NCBI RefSeq assembly: GCF_037975245.1
Contig: NC_092568.1
Location: 36,671,001 to 36,735,000, forward strand
DNA: 64,000 nt
Direction: 5' to 3'
Source of the DNA: Apostichopus japonicus
Lineage: Eukaryota; Echinodermata; Holothuroidea; Aspidochirotida; Stichopodidae
Shown one piece after another: positions 12,416 to 23,900 of this stretch (position 1 is the first letter of the stretch; each line of letters starts with the position of its first letter). The position numbers were made by a program, and so were the translations under genes. The notes under the pieces were generated by a model, which saw nothing but the letters and a program-made list of their open reading frames with translations, was not told where the DNA came from and did not search any database.

Positions 12416-15059
12416 TAAACAGTTCTTTCGTGGGTTTAATGTAAGAAGGTTGTTGTGCAGTAGGTATACGGTATGTTTGTTGGTGGGGGGGGGGGCACTA
12501 TTTATGGAAAGCAACATTGATAAACCATGTCCATAACTTGTCTATGCAAATCAATATTTGAGTGCGCATACGAGATTGTACTGAGAGCCCCAAAGTATGA
12601 TTAGGGATATAAACTGGGTGGATGGTGGTGTAGATCTTGTTCACGATCTCTGCTTATGTAAGACTTTTACCAAGTTCTTTCATGCGGCCATGTGTTAATC
12701 CCCCCCCCCCCCTCCCCAACCTCCTGTGAAAGTCTCTGCTTTAAAAATTCAATCGGTTCAACTTTTAGGGACACATTGAAGTTAAATTAAACGTCCACAG
12801 GAAGAATTTGACCAATGAATGTAGATAACTTGGAGAACTTTCATTGATTTTGATTTTAATATAAATGCGTTAATTTATTCTTCATTTATTTATTCATTCC
12901 AGTATAAATATAAAATTTATAAATGAGGAGTCACAAAATACGTTAAGTCTCCGCCATGATGGTCGCTATTTTCGTTGGAATTGAAGAAACCAGTCCTCAA
13001 AGCTGGTTTGATGTCACACGTTTGAAAGTGTGTAAGGTGAAACGTCTTGAATGATTTGGAAATACTTGCACTCGCAAAGAAACATTACACTAGTTACAAC
13101 TGTTAGCCTTGAGGGGAGTGGAACACCCCTCCCACACCCCTCCCCCCAGCTAACAATAGTGTCTGTGCTCCTAGGTAGTTATTTGTTCAGATGAGGATAA
13201 ACTATTTAGCAAGACCCTGCAGTTTGTCAAACCTTCTATACTCAAGCTGAAAATGCACATGTTGTGGATATAAGGACAAGTACTTCATAACTAATGTAAC
13301 CAGTACATGTATACAACCATTAGAAGGCAGGGATAAATATGCACACTCTCCGTGTAATATAGTCAAGCTCAGAAACCAATTTATTTTCCAATTCCTCTCA
13401 ATTCATCATGAAGAATGACAGCAAAGTTGATAGAGTTTTGCTAAACTATGTCATGGAAAAGAAAAAGAAAAATGTCCCTCACCTCACCTCCCACTCACCA
13501 ATAATAATGTAAATATGTATGATGTAACTATCTGACAATCGCTGGGGCATTTTTGGAAAGCATTATTTAAACAACTTTCTGCATAACCTTTCTTAAATAT
13601 TTTTTTAATTCTTAATTTTGGGCTATATTATATGATATCGTTGAACCCTTTTTCACCTATTAGATCAATGAAGGTTCAACTATAAGGAATTATGTGTGTG
13701 ATAAAGGTTCCCCAAGGGTTAAGCAGAGGAGAGAATTGGGAAATCACATCACGAAAATTAGATGAAAGTTGAACAACGAAACAAGAGAAAAGGGAAAAAC
13801 AAGGCAAGAAAAATTTGTAATCTTTGATATAAGCTATGTATATATAATGACTTTAATTTACATACTTAATGTGAACACAGTGACCAGGCAAATATTTGTA
13901 CTGTAGAACTGCTGTAAAACATAGAGCTGAATGTAGTTGTTCTGGTTTATACAATTAGAAATGTTCATCTCAATCCCCACCCAATCCCCATCCCCCTTCC
14001 TCCCAATAAATTATAACAAAGAAAAATTTCTACTTATTGCAGTATCTTCCATAACAAAATTTTGATACAGTGAAAATGATATTTCAGACTTTCCTAATAC
14101 TGTACACTTGTTTTTGTTTTCAAGACTATTAGAAAGAGTATAGTAATTATATTTTGGGCAAAGTATGATTATGTAACAGATAATTACAAAAATGTTGCAT
14201 CTGAGAAAATTGTATTTTAGATGTCCAATCAGGCTAATCTGTCACTAGTGACTAAAATACTAAGTGTGATACACAAACTTTTTGAGGAAACTCCTTAGGT
14301 CTCAAGAAATGTTTTTCCGGATTTTTCTATTTAAAAGTTGGTATTTACCAAATGAACATTAATGTATAAAATGTGAACAAAGTCCTGTTTCAAAGTGCAG
14401 AAAGTGATAGTAGCACTTGCCTATTTTCTTTTTTAGCAATACACTTTGGAGACAGTAAGACTAATTTGTCCTTACGCATAAACGAATCAATCTCATATGG
14501 ATTTCCAGCATCGATGTGTTATGCACGACCATTTCATAGAAGCAAAAAAATCTGTTACGTAAAGCTAGACATCCAACAAAGAAAAGAAAAATGTTTGTAG
14601 CAAGTCATAAAAATATTTTGTGTATGTAGTGTTTGCTTCCCACACACATTAGGTCTGGCTCCAGGAGAGGAGTGTATACCTCCCCTCCCCCTCCCTTTTC
14701 AACATAACATAAAAGTTTAAAATAACTTATTAGCACAATTTGTTTTTTTTTCTGAGGAAGGGTGCTCCCAGACATCCTCCTGCGTGGGAAGTCGGCTTCA
14801 ATGCCCCCCATAGCTGCATCCTCTCCTTCATAAAATCCTGAATCTGCCCTGAATCTGCCCTTCAGAACGTATCACTGTCATCGAAACAGCTAACATGATC
14901 ATTTAGACGTTATCTTTCACTTTCTTCAATGTAGTTACAAGACTCAGCATCTTTTTGCTAGAATGACCGATCCAATGCAATGGTCTTGTATGAGGACCAT
15001 GATGACAATGCAAGCCTTCCTCAGCGATCCCTGGCTGGGATCCGATCGCAATCAGGGGA

Positions 15060-18000
15060 TCACTCCGGCTCTTCTTCCTCGGGATCCCACTTTAAAGGGT
15101 ACGGGTCGAATCTGACTATTTCGATTTCTTCTGGTAGACGATCGGAGAGATGGATGCCGTGCTGTTTGCAGGCTTCGGCCAACTCATCGATGAACCCGAA
15201 CCAGTAGATCACCAGACCTGAGCCAAATCTGTAAAATCGTAAAATAAGAAACTGAAGTCATAAAAGGAAAGTCAACTAACATGTCCAAACAATAAATTAT
15301 AAAAAAATCAATATCATATAAATTTTACAAGACAGGCCCAAATATTGAAATTATTTGAAACATTTAAGCAACAAATAAAACAAAGCACTTTTTCTCATGT
15401 TTCCCCCCCCCCAAAAAAAAAATATATATATATATTAATATAGAAAAGTTAGTAAATAAATAAATCTGACAGGAAAGAAGATAATCTTAACATCTGTTTC
15501 TTATGTATGTATGTATGTATGTATATATGAAGGTTGAAATATAATGAAGGTTATAATAATGAAGGCTTATATATAATGAAGGCTTATATAATGAGGGTTG
15601 AAAATTATTCAAATTTAGCACTCTCTTAAGAGTGCAATTATCATTAACAGCTTCTAATACAAATACATAAAAGCAAAAAACACTTTGGTATGCATGACCT
15701 ACTTTATACAAATTTAAACAGAGAAAAAAGGAAAACCAAGATGCCACCAGTAACTTGCGGAATCCAAAACGGTTCAAACTTCTTTCTAAGAAAAGTTTCA
15801 CCTCCATATAGGTCGGTATAAGCACTCCAGCATTGTGAGAATACCGTCGACAGTGTTACGGACGTATTGAGCAAAGAGTATTTTGGGGGTACATGCATGA
15901 CCTACTTATAAAAGCAGTCTTTCAATAAAAAAAATAATCAGCTCAGGTTTTGCAGAAATAGAAACAAGCGCCATAAAATTGACTGTTTATTCACCTGTTG
16001 ATGTAACTGAAGTACTGGTCCTTGATGTACTGGTTGTGGCTCTTCTCGTCACCGAACGATGCTTTGCTCTCGATCCAGTTGATGACGTTGCCGTTCCATG
16101 CTGTAATTAACAGACACAACACCTGAGAACCTTTGAGGTGACATCATTTATGATGGAAACTTTCGGCAGCATTTTATATTTTTAATATGGATGTGACAAA
16201 AAAAAAATGGTAGTCGAAATCTATCAAGATACGAGAGAGAAAACTGGTGCGGCCAAGCAAGGAAGGTGCGAAACTGATTGATGTTCTACAAAAACTGTTA
16301 CGTGGGAGAAGCTTGCAGGTTGTCGCCAAACCTTTCAAGAGTACTTGACGGAGTACGTCCATATTTTGATGAGAAAGTTTGACAGCACCGAGGTGAGGTT
16401 TTTATCACATCGTGGTTGCCATCGCTCAAACTTAGGCAAAACCTGTAATAGGTCAATGATTAATTAATTGTTATCAGGTCTGCCATTTTACATATGGCCG
16501 TAATTGCTATAGATCTGCTATATTTATTGAATGAGTGAATTCTTGGAAGTTAACAAACATTATCAGGTACAGCATAGGTGTGCAAAGGGCAGCCCATGGC
16601 CCCCTTGTGCAAATTCTCCCCCCGGCTCGCAAGGTTTTCAAAACCCTATTAATGCGGCTTGCTAAGCCCTATAATATCAGAGCAATGCACTTATCAAACC
16701 GAAGAAACAACTGAAAACTTCACTTGATGACCAATAGGAAAAAAAGTAAAATATCAGAGATTTTATGTAGGGCCAACTTGTGACAGGAAATTTCAGCATA
16801 ACAGATGTACATATATTTAGAACTTTCGGAATATTTTAGTTCCCATTTAATGTAAAGATTTCTGCTTTCCTCATCGGAGTCGGTAATCCTTTTACATGTT
16901 ACCGCCTATGAATCGATGATTTTTTTTTTTTGACCGTGGCTCGTGAGATCGTTTTTCGTGCCCATCACTGAGTTACGGTAAAAAAATAATGTATTACCTA
17001 ATAACTTTTGACTCTTTGTTTATTTCAGGTCACTGATTGTCATCATTGAAGTCCAGTCAGTCATTGATTCATCTATAACATCCTCACTACAACATCCATA
17101 CATGAATATATTATAGTATGTTGATTGTACTAAACATGTTGCAACGAGGAAGTGCAATTTCTTGCACGTGTTTATCAACATTTAATCAGCTTGATCTGGT
17201 TTCACAAAAACCGTACTGTACTATAATTCAATTTTGCAAAACTTGTAGAAAATTAAAATTAAGGCTGACTGTGAACTGAAAATACAACTCACCAAAAGGG
17301 ACCTCCAGTTTGACATCGGGAGTTTTATCGTAACCTTTTACTCTCATATCATCTTCCGCTGTAAGAAAATGAGACGTTAAAGTACCATTGTCAAGTAGCT
17401 TTGTCATGAATTAAATTGATACAGACCAACAGGGGCGTATCCAGGGGGGGCGCAACAGGCGCGCGCCCCCCCTATTGGCCGTCACCAAAAAAAAAAAAAT
17501 TATGACGACCTTTATGTGAGATGTCGGTGATCGCTCAACCCCCCCCCCCCCCCGTATGCTTTATTTTTTGTTTGCCAAAAAAAGGTTCTGGCGAAGTTCG
17601 GCGGCATAATAGTTTTAGAAACATAGATGGTAATTGTGTTTGTATTATCGCGTAGCACAGGGTGAAATTGTCAACATCTACAGTCGCAAGCATCCACGAA
17701 GGATGACATTTCTTTACCCAATGGAAGAGAAGTAATTATCTCTGCATCAATTTCAGTCAAATTTAGCAGTAATGCAACCACTGTACAGTCAGACCATTTT
17801 GCTATTGTTGCCAAACTTCATGTTGTAAATCATTGATAAACTAAAGTAAAATTCATAAATTTCTTAAAGGCTTTGATGGTGAAACTTGGCAATCACCAGA
17901 TTTCCCAGTCGGTCACAAGTTTTACGAACACTAAGTGACATGCCAGCCATACTGAATTGTGCATTTTGTGTCCATTTTTACTGAAAATGTTGCTTATTAT

Positions 18001-20928
18001 TAAGGTGGAAAAATGGATCACATATGGCACCATTTTGCATTTCAGCCCTTCTTCGAAAGCAAAAACTGTCCACCCCTCCCCTTAGACCCATCCCCCAGGA
18101 CGGCGATCATCCATGCCTGACGCCCCCCCTAGTGGAAAATCCTGGATACGCCCCTGAGACCAGTGTGACAATACAATAGATATAAGAAATAAAAAGAGAA
18201 AGGCAGGGAGGGGGAAGGTGGGGAGGGAGGGAGGAACAAACAAAGTAGTCTTATCTTATCAGAGCTAAACAGTTTAAAATGTTTCTATTAGATATTAGTC
18301 ACAAACAGATAAATTGACAAAATCTTCGAAAATACATCTGCCAACTTCCTGAAAATATTTGAGAAACCAGGTTTTATATCATTTCATATCATCTTCCGCT
18401 GTGAGACAATGAGACGTTAAAATACCATTGTCAAGTTGCTTCGTCATGAATTAAATTAATACAGACCAATGTGACAATACAATAGATATAAGAAATAATA
18501 ATGTGAGACAATGAGACGTTAAAGTACCATTGTAAAGTTGCTTCCTCATGAATTAAATTAATACAGACCAATGTGACAATACAATAGATATAAGAAATAA
18601 TAATGTGAGACAATGAGACGTTAAAGTACCATTGTAAAGTTGCTTCGTCATGAATTAAATTAATACAGACCAATGTGACAGTACAATAGATATAAGAAAT
18701 AATAAGGGAAACGGCAGGGGGGGGGGGAGAGAGGGAGGGAGGAACAAGCAAAGTAGTCTTATCTTATCAGAGCTAAAAAGTTTAAAATGTTTCTATTAGA
18801 TATTAGTCACAAACAGATAAATTGACAAAGTCTTCCAAAAAAATATCTGCCAACTTCCGAAAATATTTGAGAAACCAGGTTTTATGATATTCAAATGAAT
18901 ATTGATTGCTTTAATCTGATATGTTGTAGATTCCAGGGAGCCATAAATGTATCAGAAAGCATATTAAATATGACCAAAATCAATGTAAGGGCATTATGAT
19001 TATTGAAGTGCTCTTGTAAATCATTGCCAAACTATGGGCTTGCTATTGTCAAAAGTTTCAACGACTTTAGGCGCGAGCTTTGGCTGACCAGACCCGCCTA
19101 TTTCTGGTGTTAAAATGCTACGATTGATATAATCTCTATTCCACCATGGTGGTTCAGGTTAGACTTCTCTCTCTGAATAACTTTTCAACTGTAATCCTAC
19201 ATTAAAGTAAAAAAAAAATAGCATTTTATAAACTTACTCATGAAATCGAATCGATACTCCTTCAACTTGTTGATGAGAAAAACTTCTTTTTCAATACCGA
19301 CAGATCTGTGCTAGACAGTTAAAGAAAGACTCAAAAACCTTGAATTATTACTTGAACATATCTTGGCTTAACAATGCTAATTATAAAAAAGACATGTTTT
19401 GAGTATAGACTGCAAAATGATATTAATGGAGAGGTTTGATTGCAAAGTGATATGCATAGGCAGCGTAAACTTGTAATTATGGTTGTCTTCATTATGGTTG
19501 TCTGAACAGCGAATCTGGTTGTCCAAAAAATATAGCAAAGTCAAAAACAAGAATCACTAATAAGTACATTGTAGGAGAGATGTGAAGGTTTGGTGAATGG
19601 AACACCAGCTTTGTGCCAAGTGAAACTCTCCTTTGGTTGGATCGTAGGTCTACAACTAATTTTGTTTTAGTTCAGTATCAGTTCAGTAAGTGACAGAGTA
19701 TGATACCAATTATTTAGTTCATATGAATTTGATTTGAAGATTTAATTCTTCGCAAAATGACCACCAAAGCTGATTTCGGTTGTTCCTTTGTTTTTCCTTT
19801 TCGGATGATCGGATTATCATTTTTACTGTTTGCCCTCATCGGGGTGGATGGGGGCAAAAACTTCTGCATAGCATCATACTGTTGTTCTAAACTGTTATCA
19901 AGACCAGTTTACACCCACTTTATTTTCTGAAGAGAAATTACTGCTTCTCAACAGTTTTCAGTTTTGTCTCTTTGAGGGCAAATTCTGCATATCTCAGAAG
20001 AGTGACACAACAAAGTGGCACACTTTAACATATTGCCATTTTTTTTAACACACACAGACAAATTAAGTGAGTCAAAATCTCTACCTATTAAGTATAGGGA
20101 AAAAGTCCTTGAGTCAAATCAAATTTGACACCATTCCAAACACCCAAAGTTTACAATGTGAGCTGCACAATGGATGCAAATATATGGTGCACGAGAGATG
20201 TCAAAATTGTGCAAACATATTTAATAACGAAAAAATGGTCCACAGTACAAACTGATACTGTTCAGTCCTGACTGGCAAAAAGAACATGAGGAAAAAAGGA
20301 TACTGTTTGATAGCTTCCACGTAAGGGCCGTAACAAGGGTCCTTTAAATTGCACTGTGAGAAGAAGAAAAATTGATATTTACAAGAAATAATTACAGATC
20401 ATCAGTTTTGCTCTCCTGAAAATTTTGACACTGTTATTGGATGACTTCAGACAGATTATATTAGTCTTGATATGCAAGTCCAAAGAAATAGGAAAAAATA
20501 TAAGCGTTAGTAGTTTTCTCTTTTCTGATTTTCACCATATCCAGATTAAATTTGCTAAATCTCTGGTGATGACATCTGCTCCTCTGTGCGGGTCTAAATG
20601 TTAATGATAATTCTTGGCAAGTTTGAAATGCATTGTAACACATGTTATCTGAGACCATAACTGTGTACTGAGTCTGACAGAGGTGTCTTTTAACAGTCTG
20701 TATTATATATCAAACTTAAGAAGCGCTCCAAAACTTTTCGTAAGGACCTTACTTGAGATTTTCTTTTATGACCCTCCGAATAATATTTGAGGAGTGTTAT
20801 ATCAGACAATTCTAGTGTCTTGAGGGGTCTGAGGGGTTGTAGCAATGCTTACTGAAGGTTAAGGATGAGTGACTATTATTTATGTCAAAGTATAAGGTTG
20901 AGTGACAATTATATATATATTATATATA

Positions 20929-20978
<50 letters not shown>

Positions 20979-23900
20979 TATAGAATATTTTTTTGTAAAA
21001 ACTCATTTATAACTGCTCTTTCTTTCCAATTTGGAGAAAATTACAGCCTTTGTCGTTTTACTTTCTGCTCTTTTCAACCTCTGTTTATTCGATTATCTTC
21101 TTAAAATTATTTTGGTTTTCACTAACAAGGAGCTCCCTTTCTTAATTGTTTATATCAACATATATTTCTTTCTTGTTTATATTTTATTTTCAAATTTTTT
21201 TATACTTTTTTTTACTCTTCCTATTTATAAAATGGTTGAATTTATACTGGAATAAACTGGACATTTGACTTTCCAGCATATCTGAAGACCTAACCTTGCC
21301 AGTTGTAACTTATCCACAGACGATCAGTTGCAGTTAACAAGTTTGGCTGGTTCAAACTGCAACAGGATACAGACCATTCACTAACATGATTGAATACTTC
21401 ATTTCAAAGCAAACACAAAATAAACTATTGATTGTCTTTTCACCACAAACATAGAACTACAAACAACTTCATAAAGAAAACTTTGCACTTTAGAGAGATG
21501 TTGTTTTTTTTTGGGGGGGGGGGGGGTTGTTAACTTGCAGTACTATTGCAGTACTATTTAAGCCAATTATTATTCTCCTTTATAGGTAATGGAGAAGGAA
21601 ACTCTCACATGCTATAAAAAATAAATAGTTTAATCATTTCTAGTACATAATAACTTTCCATTTGGCCAACAAACTACTATTGAAGATTTCATTGCTGGTC
21701 AATGGTACTGAAATCACCGTATATACTAAACACTATATATTCTCTGTAGTTTGATATTTCTTAACCAAAACCAAAATGCATTCCACAATGTATAACACTG
21801 CTGGAACTATGGATTATAATTACATGGGACTAATCCTTTCTTTCAAATTGAAAACAAACGATTACACAAAGTGGCGTGTGACTGGTGTGGTAGAGTTGAT
21901 TCATGGATACCTTAGCCTTACCAGTTGAACCTGTATGGAGAGGGCGCCATCCTCAATCAAGTGTGGCTCCTTCATCAGACGGGTCACCTCAGACTTTAAC
22001 ACTGTGTATAAAGGACGATACTTGCAATTTTAAAAAGTAACTGGATGCTTTCATTACTGAATAATCAATTTACCATAGCACATTGCATTTATACTGAGTG
22101 GTTTTCTTTATTTAGCCTCAAGAGCAACCAGACAAGCCAAATGACTTATGGATCCTTTGTCACGTATCAAATGAGAATATTTAATATAATATACTGCTAT
22201 AATGGTATTACATATGCATTAGATGCACGTGTGCAAACATTGCACTACATTTGTTGCATCTGCACAGGCTGTATGTTAATGAGTTGTGCATTTGCATATT
22301 GGTATATGAGTTAAAGAATGCTGTCTGCTCGTCCTTGTTCACCCTGTCTTTCCATCTGTCAACACGTAATCTTGGACATATCGTCCCTGATATGTCCTGT
22401 ACAGCATGACTATGTTATGCAATAAAATATAAAATATGTTAACACTCAACGTCGACTGTGTTCTACTTGATTGCTCAAAGAACTCATTATCTAAATAGAG
22501 AAACATGACAACTGCAGTCACAAGATTTCACAAGATCAGCAAGGTTCTCTTGCTCTTGTGGATCTCTTTACAAGTTTGCCAGCTTTTCATAATTTCTCTT
22601 GACCTCAAAATGAACTTTGACCAGCACAGAAAACAAAAGGATTCTTGCATCCACTAAGGTGGTAACCAAAGTTGGTTTTAAAATTCACGTTAATGGTCTC
22701 GTGAATGGTTCCTTCACTGGCAAAGGGTTGTTTTATTTGGATGTACATCTGACAGTTCCCCATATAGATGTAGAAGTCACAATGGTCATTTTTTTGCTGC
22801 ACTCTTTCTCATGGGTTTACCTTAAGCCTCTAAAGCATGGGTTCCCTAACTGGGGTGCATGAACCCCAGGGGGTGCGTGAGTCCATCCCAGGGGGTTCGT
22901 GAGACGTTTTTGAAAGTCAAAACTAGAGTACTTTTGTTGAACTAAAATCTGATATATTATATAATTTAGTAATGTACAAAAGTCAGACCTTTTTGCATTC
23001 CATATTCATATGTTGCCATAGTAGTACTGTACCGTGCATGTGATAAATAACTGAATTATGAAACAGACACAGGCCACATGACTCTGGTGAAGTTGGTGTA
23101 TACAGTACGTCGTGAAAATTAAGAGCTGTTCTGATCTTGAAGTTTCCAAACAAATTTTTTTTATCTCTTGTTTTTTTTCCCATTACAATATTACACTATG
23201 AACTTGATCTTTTACGAAGCACTGTTATGCGTATTATTGTATAATAATGACTCAGATCGTGTCCGAAAAGTTGGGGGTTCGTAGACAACTCTGACATCCG
23301 CAGGAGGTTCGTGGGGGGATAAAGTTAGGGAAACCCTGCTCTAAAGTAAGAAACCCTTTTAAACTCTCTGTATTTATTTTCTTATCAATAGTCCAAAGGG
23401 TAATGTTCCTAGAGAGGAGAGGAAACCGACCTTTGTGTGGCTCTTCATCACCGTCAGCTCTCTCCTGGAGATGATTTTCGAGGACAATTCTAGCTAGAAG
23501 TGCAGGAGACATGTCAGCCTGGGGATGAAGATGGAAACTGAACATAAAATAAATATTTGTATCAATTTCAAGTTAAAATCATAAAATATACTTGCTGACT
23601 ATTTTTCTGGTTCATTTAGGAAGTCGTAGTATTTGTATTTTTTATTTGTTGGCAATAACAACAAGCTGAGTAAAAAAACAGGCTGAGTAAAAGTTGTATT
23701 TAATTAAGGTTAAAGGAACTCTTTCGAGTTGCATTTGATAAAATCTTCGCTACAATGCAGTAATGAAATCCCTAGAAAATGCAGTTAATTAAGATTGACA
23801 AGTCAAGTTTATTGCTTCAAACTAATGGAAGAAACAGTCTTATTTTTGGGGGAAAGTTTGTATTGGAAATTTGCAGATGATTAATAATCATAATAATGAT

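Larger units (their letters stand above)
11614..15059. other. Intergenic and 3' flanks of two convergent genes
   Basis: The space between the convergent CXorf65-like gene and CDIN1. It holds an AATAAA at about 11955, the SINE, TA repeats, a G run (12484-12494), a C run (about 12689-12700) and hAT-like C-rich debris near 14640-14830. The last part probably includes the CDIN1 3' UTR. No further gene is visible. Confidence 0.5.
17345..18880. repeat. Tandem duplication covering a CDIN1 splice acceptor
   Basis: About 310 bp (17345-17429 plus 18157-18376, not counting the inserted element) recur at about 18380-18880 with only small differences. The unit begins inside the CDIN1 exon at 17358-17293: the acceptor CAG/CGGAAGATGATATG is repeated near 18382-18403 as a decoy acceptor followed by about 16 exon bases and no complete exon. 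Confidence 0.75.

Noticed and set aside
18431-18751. 106-codon repetitive open frame on the minus strand
   Set aside because: It is the 102-bp tandem repeat read through; the unit length is a multiple of three, which keeps the frame open by chance.
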